From Stenocarpella maydis (taxonomy: Eukaryota; Ascomycota; Sordariomycetes; Diaporthales; Diaporthaceae): a DNA stretch of 64,000 nt. Below the pieces are notes generated by a model. The model was given only the letters and a program-made list of their open reading frames with translations, searched no databases and was not told where the DNA came from. This document shows, in pieces, positions 45,450 through 57,740 of this stretch (positions are counted from its first letter, which is position 1; every line of letters starts with the position of its first letter). The stretch is taken from NCBI GenBank assembly GCA_002270565.1, contig NQMI01000016.1, positions 288,236-352,235 of the forward strand. The letters are read 5' to 3'. The position numbers were made by a program, and so were the translations under genes.

Positions 45450-47458
45450 TTTGGACCGGAACGGTGGCCAGTGTGGTGTGAGTTGAAGAAAGTGGGCGAG
45501 AGGGGTTGTTCATGGCGGTCCGACCTTGTGGGCCAGAGAACATCTTTCCTTCGGTTTTGTAATGCCGACCTTATCTACAGTGCAACATCATCTGTCATAG
45601 TATACACATCCGCTTGCATCACACCTTCGCCTCCTTCAGGAAACGTCACATAGGAACTTCTCCACTTCCAAGGTGAGAGTAGCTTTTGTTGACATACGCT
45701 ATTGGGCAAAGTGTGGCCTAGTGGGTCCAGAATTGCCAATAGAAAAAGTACAACACGATATACTAACGTTTGGGTCACAGTAGAGGCATTAACCCGTTGG
45801 GCAAGGGATCTGGGGCTGAGGTTGAAAAGGGGTGGTCAGCGGATATGTTCGGCTATGTCTTCCGTCCGCACATGTCAAAACCCTCAGAGGTGCACTACTG
45901 GAGCATTACCTACCGCTTGAGATCTGGTGTTCTGGTACTGACTGCAACCACATGTGCATCCGCCGAGAATGGCCCAACCAATATCCTTAATTGCCTAGGT
46001 GACCACGTAGGCCCCGCCCAAGTGACCTGGTGGGTTCAGAATTGCCATTAGAAAATGTACAACCAAATCTAACATTTGGGACCCAGTGGAGGTGTATAAC
46101 TTAGATAGGACCGGCCACCTGAAATTGTGGGTAGCAACCTGAAGATGACAGGACTTCCTGACCTGGCTGCCTGGCTCACTTGGGGCCGAGGCAGAAAGGA
46201 TGGCACCAATATCTGCTCGAGGTTGGTTCCGCTCCTCTAGGCACTGCTGTCTCATTTGCTGGAAGCCTGGAACCTGACCTAATTGGCTCCACCATCATAC
46301 ATATGGGCCAAGAACTGTCAACATCAAAGTGCGTTGTTTTCCGTTTACCCCCGCCTACAACGATGACCAGCCCAAACGCTCCTATCTTCACTGGGGTCTC
46401 TGTTGAAATAAGATATTTGGATCCATCGAGACTAGCACAGGGGATTAAAAGAGGAAAAGTGTTCAAGGCTGAATGGCGAGGAGTTGATCTCCTGTTAAAC
46501 AGGAGCACTGTATACTGATGAGTTACAAAAAGAAAAATGCTCTATGATAAGCTGTCCCGGGTCCATGCCTTGCCCGCACAAGCCTAAGTATGAAGACTCG
46601 ATGGTTTCACTCGACACACTCCTTGGGCTCAAGCTAGCACGCGCGGGTGCGATACTAGATAACAAACATATCTGCTGCGGTCATAGGAGACTACATCAAG
46701 CTGACATCCTCGTCAGCGCCTCGGAGTGCCGAAGCTGTACTCTCATGAGTCAGTCTCGGCGCTACTCAGTTTTGGCAGCGGACAGCATCAAGACCAGAGG
46801 ACCTTGCGAAATACATGGCCTCAAATATGGCAAGTGAGCACTGTATAAGACAGGCCGGAAATCCATTACCTTTCCTCATCATGAGGAAGACATCCTCAAG
46901 CTCCGGAGGTCCCACGGACCCAGCCACCACCATGCCCTTGGGATGCCAGCAGCGCCTGGCAGAGCCCCGCAATCGTGATCACCAGCAGCACCTGCATAGA
47001 CCCGAACGTCGGCTCGAGGCCTCAGGGCCGCCGCACCACCCCGTGTCTGCCGGGCGGCGCTGGAAGGAAGCCCGCCGTGCCTCCCGAGGGGGCACGGGGC
47101 CGTTTTGGCCCCAAGAGACTTGGCAACGCGGCGTGAGCTGCCTGCTTTGTGCGAATTATGCCTTGGATCAGGCATGGCCCCCGTTCCGGCTGTTGGGCCG
47201 ACCCATCGGCAACTAGGACGCCGGAAAGGCCGTCTCTCCGACAAGCCCCCATCTTTTTGCAATGGCGACCCTGGGCCGGAGCCCGGCACACCCCAGCCTC
47301 CCAGCCCGGCGTGCGCGCAGGCTTGCGGATTGCCCATGTCCCGTCTGATTCCTGCCCCGGGTGCGTACACGTGGGGGGCCCTTGATAAAGGCAGCACAGT
47401 GTGGCACGGGTTGAATTATTATTTTTCCTTCTTTGACCAAAGCTGCCCCGGCAGGCCC
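45450..47458. other. 2-kb spacer with a diverged direct repeat
   Basis: Promoter side of the P450. It contains two related segments of about 75-80 bp. Frames around 46180-46520 are open on both strands but lack protein features. Confidence 0.45.
45709..46092. repeat. Diverged direct repeat pair (45709-45787 and 46020-46092)
   Basis: Both copies share the order AAGTG.GGCCT/ACCT, GGTGGGT, CAGAATTGCCA, TAGAAAA, GTACAAC, TAACGTTTGGG/AACATTTGGG and CAGT.GAGG. Mostly transitions separate them. Confidence 0.6.
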
Positions 47459-49219
47459 TCACCCGCCCTCCCGGTGCTGCTCCGTCCTCAGCGGCGCGAC
47501 ATGCTGCAGCAGGACCTTCTGCTCCGGCCCGCGGAGGTCCGATCGCTGCTTCTGCCGCGGCGGCGGCCGCCCTTGCTCGTCGGCAGGCAGCTCCGCCCGC
47601 GGCCCAGGCCCGACGTGGGTCTGGGCCGTGGGCAGCTCGACGGCGTTGGGGCCGGCGGTGCTCGGGTTCGACTGCCACGCGCTCTCCTGCGCGGCCCGGG
47701 GCTGGGGTAGCCGATACCCCTCCTCCTCCTGCTGCTGCTGCTGCTGCTGCTGCTCCGGGTGTTCATTCGCCATGTGCGCGTGGGCCGAGTGCGGAGGCGG
47801 CGGAGATCTCGGGGTGGGCGGGCCATACAGGCCGTCCTCGCCCTCGACCTGATGACCCCCGCCTGGTGGGGAGGTATAATCAGGCAAAAGGGTGAAGTCG
47901 GCGCCGGTGCTGGCATCGAGGCGGCCCATGGGCCCGTAGTTCACCGACGCGACGCGCGGGGGCGGCATCTCCCTGCCCGCGGACACTGGTGACTCGGGCT
48001 CGTTGTACTCGGCGGGGTACAGGCTGCTGTTGAGGTCCTGCACGTCTCGGATGGCCGCCGCGTCGGGCACGTGCTCGGGACGGCGGTTGCTCAGGCCGAG
48101 GGCGATCGATGAGGGCGGCTCTGCTGCCATGCTTGCTGCCGTGGGCACGCTTGGTGGCGGATACTGATAGCCTCCTCCTCCTCCTCCTCCTCCTGCTGCT
48201 GCTGCTGCTGCTGCTGCTTGGTGGCTGCTGCCAAACGGATCGTAGTACTGGTAAGAGGCGGCGCTGGGGGTGGCCTGGCTCGGGTACCAGTCCGAGCTGA
48301 GATCTGACGGCCTGGAGTAGGCTGAGCCGGTGGCAGATGGGGCCGGCTGCGGCGTGGCCCCGTACCGCCACGGCTCCAGCTGCTCGCTGGGGTCCGGGAA
48401 TGCATCCCGGCCCGCCGCGGCCGTGGCCCCCTGCTCGCCCACGATCCTCCTGTAGACCTCCTGGTGGTGCTCCTTCTGCTTGACGTGGCGGTAGTACAGC
48501 CAGAAAGCCCCGGCGCAGAGCAGCGAGGTCGCGATCCCAACGCCAATCCCCAGCCCGGCTTTTGCGCCCGTGCTGAGGCCGTCGTTGCTGTTCACCTTGG
48601 CGATCGCGACGGTGGGTGAGCTGGACGGGAGCGAGGAGGCGGTCGCAGTGGCGGTGGGCGAGTCTGTCGTGCCGGTGGTGACTGGCCCAAGTTGCCGGCT
48701 GATCTTGCTAAGGGACCACTTCTCACTGTTCGACCCCTTGTTCGACTTTGTACTATCGCGCAAGCTGAACCAACATGAGGCCCAGGTCGTGAAATTCATG
48801 TGTATTAGCATCGAGGCATCGTAGGGGCCGGCTTCTTGCATGTAGACTGGTCAGGTTCTGTCAGCTCGCAGGTCCCCACATCCGGGCTATCCGTTGGGGG
48901 TGGGCATACTCTGCCTCACGGTGCTGGCTGTCTCGTTGTCGTAACAAAGGGTGTATAGCCATGGCTCCGGGTAGGACGACTGGTAAGTGACATTGACAGT
49001 GTCAAGCCTGTGGAAGACCTCTCCGCCCCTTGGGTAAATCCATGCGACGGAGCGCTGGCCATCCGTGGACGTGTCCGGGGCGCAGAGGCCGACCTGACTC
49101 GTGAGCAGCCCAGCGGCGACGAGAAGAAGCATGGGGAGCCGTGAAGTGCGTCCGGGGCCCAGAGTCGATGGTGACGGGCAGCTCATGGGCTGCCATGGCT
49201 CGGCCCGCGATGGCGCCAT
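47459..49219 (-). CDS. Single-pass membrane surface protein with low-complexity cytoplasmic tail
   Basis: Exons 49219-48910 and 48846-47459 (63-nt intron, GTATGC..CAG) give 565 residues. The signal peptide (LPMLLLVAAGLLTSQVGLC) begins best from Met 49186 or 49132; the first Met is only the longest choice. The ectodomain (about 45-195) starts VAWIYPRGGEVFHRLDTVNVTY, is short, keeps a few Cys residues and ends in a Ser/Thr stalk. One membrane helix lies at about 200-222 (AGLGIGVGIATSLLCAGAFW), followed by basic RHVKQK. The 340-residue tail is Pro-, Tyr-, Ala-, Gly- and Gln-rich with Ala8-Gly8 and Gln9 runs. The layout is that of Mid2/WSC-like fungal surface or wall-stress proteins, but no WSC domain is visible; function inferred. 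Confidence 0.78.
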
Positions 49220-49920
49220 GCTGCACGGACGAGGATCAAACGAGAGGACGACATACTACACTATTCGCAAGGACAAGGCATTGCATAAGTAGGCACACGC
49301 AGACAAACAGGAGAGACAAATCATTGGAAATGTCGCTGGTGACTCGATGAGCAAATGGGCAGAAGTGGGGATCTGCTGCAGAATGGCGTCCGTCCTCCTA
49401 GCCCTACGACGCTCTACTCCGTAATCCCGGCTGACCCAGCCTGGCTTGGCGAGCACAAGGGGGCCCAATTTTAGAAGCTGAGCCGACTGTGGACGACTGT
49501 GTAGAGTGGCGCACTGCGGCTTTGAATCCTCCGGCCCCCAATCGCCAGCATTATTGGGCACGGGTGCAACAGGCAACGCGGGCGACACCACTCGTCTTGT
49601 TCCGGGTTCCGCCTTCACACAGGTTTCGTTCCGAGGCCGGGAATCAGCTCGACGTCCCGCTAGCCGTACTTGAACCACGCTGTCGGAGATCTGACCTGGG
49701 CTTTTCTCATTCTGTACCTCGCCGATTTCACCTCGAACCATTGGGGATGATGCGAGCCGCTCAATAAAAATCACAGTCCCATCAGTCCTGTAGTTCCATC
49801 TTGTCGCATCCCAGCGGGCGGCCCAGCCCCCATGCGCACTGCTTCGCGCGCACGGGTCAGCAGTGGTGATTACTGGCCTGCGGGTGAGGGGCACATGTTC
49901 AGACCCCCGTGCCGCACAGC
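49220..49920. other. Spacer
   Basis: Promoter side of the surface-protein gene. One TACTCCGTA motif at 49415-49423; no gene called. Confidence 0.45.
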
Positions 49921-50484
49921 TCAAGCCTTGCCATCAACAACCTCCTCCTCCCCCTCCCCCTCCCCATCCTCCTCGCCGTCGTCGTCCGCATCGGGCGCCT
50001 CAGGCAGCTTGAACTCGGCCTGCAGCCTCCCCACCAGGGCTAGGACCTCCTGCTCAAAGGCCTTGTCGAGGGCCTTCTTGTCCCGGCCGGCACCCTCCCA
50101 CTCGGCCCTCGCGACGCGGACCAGCGCGATGGCGAGGTTCTGCAGGCCCTCGCCCGTGATCTCGCCGCCCGACTCGACGATGATGCGCGTGTAGTCCTCG
50201 AGGAACTCGGGCAGCGTGTTGCGGATGCGCAGCCACGGGTCCGCGTCCTCGCGCCAGCAGGGCTCGCCCGTGGTGGTGGGCACGAAGGCCTGATCCACGT
50301 CGTACTCGTGGTAGTTGTCGAAGATGCTCTTAGCCTTGAGGTACCTGGCCGTCAGGATGCTGCTGACCACGCGCGCGCGCTGGATCATGGGGCCGTTGGC
50401 CTTTGCATCCGCCTCGCGCTGCTCGTACGTGCGGTCTGTGAACTTGGGCGCGTTCGACATGCTGCGGTGGCGTGCGTCGGCCAT
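49921..50484 (-). CDS. Small conserved-looking hypothetical protein with acidic C-terminus
   Basis: Single exon, up to 187 residues; a start at Met 50460 (MSNAPKFTDRTYEQREADAK) is equally good. Helical, charged sequence runs through RARVVSSILTARYLKAKSIF, EPCWREDADPWLRIRNTL and EALRVARAEW-like helices to an Asp/Glu-rich tail of about 20 residues (DADDDGEEDGEGEGEEE). No signal peptide or membrane helix. Codon use and GC content match nearby genes, and no intron is needed. I do not recognise the family; the acidic tail would suit a nuclear or chaperone-like protein, but that is speculation. Confidence 0.65.
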   Translation of the reverse strand: MADARHRSMSNAPKFTDRTYEQREADAKANGPMIQRARVVSSILTARYLKAKSIFDNYHEYDVDQAFVPTTTGEPCWREDADPWLRIRNTLPEFLEDYTRIIVESGGEITGEGLQNLAIALVRVARAEWEGAGRDKKALDKAFEQEVLALVGRLQAEFKLPEAPDADDDGEEDGEGEGEEEVVDGKA

Positions 50485-51543
50485 GTTGACTGTGAGTGAT
50501 CCGGGGAGTGGCGAGGGTCCGGGTTATGCGTGTCTGGTTGCTGCGATGGTGAACACTTGCGGGGAATTGTTGCCATGAGTTTTGTCTTTTTGTGTCAAGA
50601 GCTTCACATGAGATTGGTGGCCCCTGAGAATCGTTGCTTCAATGAGCGGTCGGGACCCTAACCCTCCTTCGCATCAACCTCGCGACACCCAGGAGACACC
50701 TGGCAAGCTTCATGATGGAGCTCAGATATCTTGGATAGTGCTAACTTCCTTGTTTTTCTTCTTCTTTCTTTATTTTTCTCCTAATTAATTTTGGAAAAAT
50801 AATTTCCAGGACCTCCCACGAGAATAAAGTTGTGTTCCTAAGACCGTCCCCTTGCTCTGGGTGAGCACAGCGTGGTGTGTGAGAAGGCAGCTGGATGACA
50901 AGTCACCGGTTACCTGCCCTCCACCATCTTTCGTCAGTAGTGGAGCACGTGAGCCAAAGACCCAGTAGTCTGAACACTACAGCCCTTTGCAAGCAAACAC
51001 TCAGATGACCATTTAGTCCTTGAAGGGGGGACGGGGAGGGGGAGGGGGTATAACTCAGCAAAAAGGCAAAAAGACCCTCCGGAGAGTCAGAAAATACCTC
51101 CGTCTTTTGCAGACCGTCGCTGATATTTTACTGGTTGCCGGCAAGGTTTGAACTTGGGATCATTGGCACCGTACGGTTCGAAACCTGACGCCTACCCAAA
51201 TCGGCCACCTGCCGGAGGTGCTGTTCTTGTAAACCTGAACGTTTATATGGGTGATAGCTAGCATGTATTTGACGACACATTGGTGTCGCCGTAGTCTACG
51301 TCTCACTACGTCTTCCTCATTCATGAAGATGATTGTCAATCGTAATGGCAGATATGGCAACATGCTCCTGGGCCTGTCCCTGGAACCCATGAGCGAGGCG
51401 ACATCATTTGTCCCAGCCTTCCCAGCAGAAGTGTACAGAGACATTAGCCCGCGGTTAACGTTCAGACTCACGACCCCCAAACTCGGTCTTCATAGCATTC
51501 TTCCACCGTGCGTCGTCGTACCACGGCCCGGGGCAAACCCTGT
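50485..51543. other. Spacer with tRNA-like segment
   Basis: AT-rich patch near 50755-50810, a G-rich run at 51027-51048 and the tRNA-like sequence listed separately. No protein-coding gene seen. Confidence 0.45.
51133..51215 (-). ncRNA. tRNA-like sequence (degenerate tRNA or tRNA-derived SINE head)
   Basis: On the minus strand an A-box-like TGGCCGATTTGGGTAGGCG is followed about 40 nt later by a B-box-like AGTTCAAACCT, with complementary ends (CCGGCAGG and CCTTGCCGG) and an ACCA after the 3' side. A D-stem (GCC/GGC) and T-loop are recognisable; the anticodon stem pairs poorly. Probably not a working tRNA. Confidence 0.35.
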
Positions 51544-53160
51544 CTAGGCTGCTGACCGCTGCAGAACATAGATCTCCCCACTGGCATCAGAGCCCGTAAA
51601 CAACCGTCCCTTGGCATCGAGCGCGAGGCCGACAGGCCTGAAGCAGCCGTCGGGGCAGGCGGTAATGTTCGGGTTCGTCATGATATCGATGAGTGCCGTC
51701 GTGCTCGTAGACGGCTCGACCGGCTGTCCCGTGCAGTTGTCGAACTTTACTACGCCAATCTTGTAGCCGATTGGAGGCTCACGGTTCCCTGGACACTCTG
51801 ATCAGCAAATATCCACTAGTATTGATTGGGGGGGTCTGGCATGACTCACAGCTTCCCCGGAAGGATATCAGCGCCTCCGATCCATCTGGAGTGAAGACAA
51901 TGTCCATGGGTGCCATGTGAGCCTGTATGGGTAGGTTCAGTCAGAATACATACGATTTGGCTCAAACAATCAATGTATAACCTACCTGGAATGTTATCCT
52001 CGGTGCCACAAAGTTTCTTGCGCAAGTGGTATCGTTCATCGTCGTGGTCTGATTTTGGCTGAACTGGTCACCAGTCCGCAGGTTCTGGCTATTGGGCACA
52101 CCTGAGGTATTGTAAATCGCAAAACACTGCCAAGAATCAGTCAGTATTTGCAATCTTGAGCATTTGACCAAAGCAACTCCCCCGCCCCCCAAAACCCACG
52201 CAAATACACACACCGGCCACGTTGCTAATACTCACATCTGGGTAGCCATAGTTGGGCGGCCTCTCAGGGACAGGGTCGCTGAGGGCACCAAAGTAGTTGA
52301 GCTCCTCGCCCGGGTTGTCATTGTGTATGTCGACGTTATCCCTCGTGAGGTCGTCCTGGGAGTTCTCGACGGAGAAGATGCCGCCCGTCACGGGGTGCTC
52401 CGCGACGCCCACGTCGTTGCGCAGGCCCCAGCCCACGACCCTGCCCTCGGTGGTGTAGTTGTAGGGCCGCCCAGCCGGGACGGCGCCCAGGTCGAACGCC
52501 TTGATCATGGAGCGGCCGCTCGCCACGTCCCGCGTCCCCAGGTCGATGTTGTCGTTGCTGCCCCGCGACACGAGGAGGTGGCCGGGCTGCTCCCTGGACA
52601 CGGTCAGCGTGCGGCTGACGTGCGCCGTGCTGTTCATGCCGTCGATGACGGTCGTGGGGGACCCCGAGACGGTGCCGGTGCTGGGGTCGTACGCCCAGGC
52701 GAGGACGGCCTCGGCCGTGGACGCGTAGAGCGTGGTGCCCTCGGCGGACAGGGCGAGCCCGTGCGAGAGCTTGTGGTTACGGTGAGCATGGGGGTGCTGC
52801 TGGGTTGGGGTGGGGGTTTTTGCGCACCTGATTGTTTAAGAGGACGGAGGTGTTGCTGGCCACACTGATGCAGTCACCGTTCTCGGTGAATGTGAGGCGG
52901 GTGACTCCCGCATCTGCCTGGGCCACAAGCAGGGCGCCGCTGCTGTCGAACACGAGGGCCCGCGCTCTGCCCAGGCCATTGGCAATGAGTTGGGCAGTCC
53001 AGCCCTGGGAGAGGACGGGGGCCGCATAGGCTGGTGTCAATGTCCCAGGGCATTGCCTCTTGTCCAGAAAGGTGCCATCGACACGTGCTGCCGCGCCCAG
53101 TGCAAGTGCGAGGTGGACAACGGTTGAGAGAGACATGGAGACTCGCTGAGCTACAGACAT
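51544..53160 (-). CDS. Secreted PQQ-dependent sugar (pyranose/sorbosone-type, AA12-like) dehydrogenase
   Basis: Five exons, 53160-52828, 52769-52236, 52126-51986, 51922-51850 and 51788-51544, give 441 residues. Introns of 58-109 nt keep frame; the first uses an AAG acceptor, so its 3' end is less certain. The start is Met 53160 or Met 53136; either gives a signal peptide (VVHLALALGAAARVDG). Blade-like pieces of a soluble quinoprotein beta-propeller follow in order: ARALVFDSSGALLVAQ, LSHGLALSAEGTTLYAS, GHLLVSRGSNDNIDLG, GWGLRNDVGVAEHPVTGGIF, ELNYFG, NYGYPDC, HMAPMDIVFTPDGSEALIS, SWNREPPIGYKI and RPVGLALDAKGRLFTGSD. Known relatives oxidise sugars with PQQ and can feed electrons to LPMOs. An AA9 gene lies 29 kb away; no regulatory link is visible. 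Confidence 0.88.
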
Positions 53161-56100
53161 CCGATGGGCGTGGTTGATATCAAGTCAGTCAGGAGAGACC
53201 TGAAGTCCTCCTTCGAAAACTCGGCAGCAGCGGATTAGTTATTGTTATATATTCTGAACAGAGCATTAAACATTATTATGTAGCATTGGGCACTCTCCTT
53301 GGAAGCCGCAGCCCGTGAGAAGGCATTTGATACCCATATCTCTGAGTTGTACAAAAGCACGCGTCCCGGTTTATATGAACACCCTGGGCGCGATTTAATA
53401 CAGTTTAGCACCCACTACTTCATAAACCTTATATTCTGGACTAACTTGCTCGGTCCATCTTAACATCACAAAGCTATATCGTAAAATCTCTCCCCTTTGG
53501 CCGGGTAATTGAACCACGAGAGGGCGGATTGGGCGCGGGCAAATGGTCCCGCTAGGTACCGCCTGAGTACCTGGGTACTACTTAAGGCGCAAACTGGTAC
53601 CTTTTTGGTCCTTTAAAATGAAAAAGATGTACTTTTCAGGTCAATTTTGGGGCGAACCCGCTGAGGAAAGCCTAGCAGGGCCGCGCGTACGCTGTTCGCA
53701 GATCGGGAGGAGAGCTCCTGTAGTCCCGTGGGCGCTGCCTCGGCGAATGCTACCTGGGTCAAGCGAGGTAAGGGTCTGGGCCAATGGCTGCTGTTGCAGC
53801 GTATATGGGATGGTGGTGACTGCGACATCTCACATCTCTATGGCGGGATTACAATGCCAAGAATTTTGGCGGCATTGATTGATGGTATCGAGTGGCAACC
53901 ATCTGCGCGGTGATTGGAATCATGGCCAAGTCTTTGTACGGATGTGAGTGGAAATTCAAACGTGCACTAAGCCCAATCGCAAAGGAGCTTCCGCGATGCC
54001 TCCCCCCTTGGGCAGGTCGCAAGGGCGAGGGGCAGTGCTGAGGCCGAGCGGACCCGGTCAATATGCGGGACGGCGTGTACGGGCCTCCGAGTCCCGGCAG
54101 TTCACACTACCGTCTGGTTGGAAATGAATCCCAAAAGCTTGACTGAGCGTAAAGGAAAACCCTGTAGATACCGAGATATATGTTTGGCGGATCTGCACAT
54201 GGATGTCGCCATACGCGCAGCGATAGCTCCGGCATTTCTGTTCTGGTCCTGCTTGGTCCACGCGATACAAAGCGCAGTTTCCGAGGCTGATAGATGATGT
54301 TACATCGGGCATATCTGTTCGTCGAATTCCAGGTTTAAAGGTATAATATAACAGCCAGGGCCCCCTATGAATAACTTGAAGACAATCAAATGTTACGATC
54401 GGTTCATAAAGTCAACGCCGCAACGCTCTCCAATACAGACAGGCAGCAATTAATAGGGAAAAATTAATAGGAAAATCTGCCATGTTGAATGGTAGGGTAA
54501 AGGGAGTCCTGAGACCCATCGTCCCATCCCCCCCCCGGGGGGGGGGTTCCACCCTCCTTGATCAGTGAGCCAACTCCTGGCATTGCAAAGATACGTTGGC
54601 CATCCTGGGAACCAGACACTCTGCCACTTCATGTGATGTGCTAGGCTCACTTGAATTGTGCAATTGGACACTCTGGGAAAGGTTCCCAAATCCATGCAGG
54701 ACCGCTTCAGCAGATTTACAGTCACCGTACGATTTCTGGGTAGCATGGGTCCGCCCATTCACGTGGGCCTCCGTGTCACTTAATTTTTGTGCGTCTCGTC
54801 AGCCCAAACTGCCCAACTAACAACCTCCACGCCGTAGGCACTCGAAGCAACCACACCTGTAATTATCATATATGGCAGGATCGCAACCACCCCAGAAGTG
54901 ACGTAGAACGCTGGCTCTCCCCTTTTCGGTTTGCTGTTGATATCCTGGTCGTCAAAGGGCCCCTGACAAAAGTGAAATGTGCGGTTGCCCTTCTCCAAGA
55001 GTCACTGCTGGGCACCTGCGAAATTCTTGAACCCCTTGTATATGCTGCCAGAATATCCGCAATCCACTGGCGACGCATCGTGCCTGTTCGCCAGCCAAAA
55101 CGGCCCGGACCAAAGCTTCTTATATCTGGGCATGCGATTTACCATGATCCAATAACTGACGGCTAAGGAACAAGGGCTTAGCAGTCATGGAAGATGGGGA
55201 CTGGCGTGCAAGAGGTGGTTTCTGGTTTACAGGTCTTGCAATATGGACTATGCATTTCAAACCTGGATATATCTCGAGTGCTCGCTCAAAGTGAGGACGC
55301 AATTGTTGGAAGCGTGTGCCTGGTGTACATCGGAGAGATAGTCACGTGTATCATTGATGGAGATGGATGCCGGGACATGGGTCTATATCGTGGTTATAAT
55401 GTAAGGTTCAGGTTTGCACTACAGAGTCATAGCTGGATACACCACTGCATGTCAATTAGTGTAATGCTCCCTTCCTAGCGGCCAACTCTATTGGTGCACT
55501 GTCCCGAGTCGAGGAATCTGGCTGACGTCATTCGAGATCCAACCAGGGGACGGCGAGGGCCTCATGGTAATGTTCTGAGTCCTCAGCTGTTATGGACAAT
55601 ACCTACCTACTTTAAGTAGGTACTTAGTACACTAGATACTTGAGTCGCCTGCTCATGGCTTCTCCCCGGGTGTGGGAGATGCAGACCGCATGACTGCGAC
55701 CAGCAGGCCGGAAGAGACGGGTGGTGGGGGCTTGGATTATATTAACAGTGGACTATTGTTCATCACAGGCCAGAAACAAAAGGATCGACCCTGTTCCCCG
55801 GACGGGCAAGGCGCGATGCAAGGGCACGCACCCGGGCAGCCGGGCTGAGAGTCAGCTCCGATCCCGCCCGGGTTAGGCAAGCTGCCGAGCGCCCACATGT
55901 GCCTGATGATGATGATGATGATGATGATGACTACTGGGTCTGATCCTACCACACCGCGGTCTGTGATTATTGCTCTCACCCGCCCTTCATCTTGAAACTT
56001 GTTGTTGTTGTTGTTTTTGTTGTTGTTGTTTTGTTGTTGGATGTTGGTGTTGTTGCTGCTGCTGTCATATATATCTCTTCTCCCAACCCCCATCCGATCC

Positions 56101-56250
56101 CCCCCCCCCCTGATCTGATTCGGTCAGCTCGGCAGCAGCCTCAAACTCTACACTCGGCAGCACCAGCACCAGCAGCACCAGCGCATACCACCTACCATCC
56201 AACCGAGCACAAGGCACGGGTCACCCTCTCGACAGGCCCCGATCGATCCA
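53161..56250. other. 3.1-kb spacer with microsatellites
   Basis: No supported gene. Contains a G-rich run at 54530-54547, TACCTAGGTA-like motifs at 53553-53584 and 55601-55630, a (TGA)9 tract at 55904-55930 and a GTT-rich tract at 55999-56060 in the presumed 5' UTR of the Sec14-like gene. Confidence 0.5.
55904..56060. repeat. TGA and GTT trinucleotide microsatellites
   Basis: (TGA)9 at 55904-55930, then an interrupted GTT tract at 55999-56060, upstream of the Sec14-like start. Confidence 0.9.
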
Positions 56251-57707
56251 ATGTCGCCCGGTGCCACCGCCGCGCCGGCCACAAAGGTCAGGTCCAACGC
56301 CTCCAGGGCGTCGGCCAAGGCGGCGCTCGAGAACGGCTACCCGCACGGCCACCTGGGCCACCTGACCGACGACCAGGAGAAGGCCCTCGCGGGCTTCAAG
56401 GCCTACCTGCAGGACAAGGGCGGGGACCTGTACCGGCCGGGGCCCCCGCCCTCGCACGACGACCCCACGCTGCTGCGCTTCCTGCGCGCCCGCAGGTGGT
56501 CCATCGCCGACGCCTACGCCCAGTTCAAGGACACCGAGGAGTGGCGCAGGGCCATCCAGCTCGACGTGCTGTACGACACCATCGACGTCGAGGCCTACGA
56601 ACAGAGCAGGAAGCTGTACCCGCAGTGGACGGGGAGGAGGGACAGACGGTTGGTGCTCCTCGTCTCCCTGGACAGAGAGACGGACAATATATATATGTGT
56701 ATATACACATATATATATATACATATATATACAGCACAACAAAGGAACGGGCCTCGCTAACATCTTGACTGCCACCCGACAGCGGCATCCCGCTCTACCT
56801 CTTCGAGATCCGCCACCTCGACTCAAAGACCATCTCGGCCTACGAGAAGTCGGTCGACAAGACCTACTCGAGGGCCGCGCCGCCCCCGGCCTCGATGCAC
56901 ACCCCGCCAAAGCTGATGCGCCTCTTCGCCCTCTACGAGAACCTGACCCGCTTCGCCCAGCCCCTGTGCACCCAGCTGACGGACCGCGAGCACCCGCGCA
57001 CCCCGATCACCCTCTCCACCAACATCGTCGACGTCGGCGGCGTCAGCCTCAAGCAGTTCTGGAACCTCAAGGGCCACATGCAGGCCGCCAGCCAGCTCGC
57101 CACCGCGCACTACCCGGAGACTCTGGACAGGATATTCGTGAGCCCCCCCCCCCTCTCTCTGTCTCTCTCTCCCCCTCTCCCTCTCTCTTATCCCCCTGCT
57201 GCTGTCCTCCAGCGGCGATCAAAACCCCAACTGACCGCCTCGGCCAACCCAAACCAGATCATCGGCGCCCCGGCCTTCTTCTCCACGGTCTGGGGCTGGG
57301 TCAAGCGCTGGTTCGACCCCGTGACCGTCTCGAAGATCTTTATCCTCGCCCCGCACGACGTCCTCCCCGTCCTCTCCTCCTTCATCGACCCGGCAAACAT
57401 CCCCGCGCAGTACGGCGGCACCCTCGACTTCAGGTGGGGCCAGGCGCCCAACCTCGACCCCGCGATCCGCGACGCCGCAGACTGGGAGGGGGCCGGCAGC
57501 GGCGCCGAGGGCGGGCCGTCGTTCCCCGCGGGGCCCCTGTACTGGCGGCCCGTCGACGGCGGCAAGACGCTCGAGTGCGTGGCCGTCGGGAGCGTCGACA
57601 AGGTCGAGAGGTGCGTCAGGGTGTGCACCCTCCCCGTGGCGTTCCCCGAGGGCGTGGCCGGCAAGGGCGACGACGCCCCGCCGCGAACAGGGCAGCGGCT
57701 GTCCCTG

Positions 57708-57740
<33 letters not shown>

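Noticed and set aside
46180..46518. Frames open on both strands
   Set aside because: Neither strand has convincing protein composition or conserved motifs.
54780..55166. Frames on both strands, one with a hydrophobic stretch near 54830-54910
   Set aside because: A gene relic is possible, but no family or splice structure could be supported.
55737..56093. Asn-rich ORF (NNNKNNNNN) on the minus strand
   Set aside because: Arises from the GTT and TGA microsatellites in the 5' region of the Sec14-like gene.
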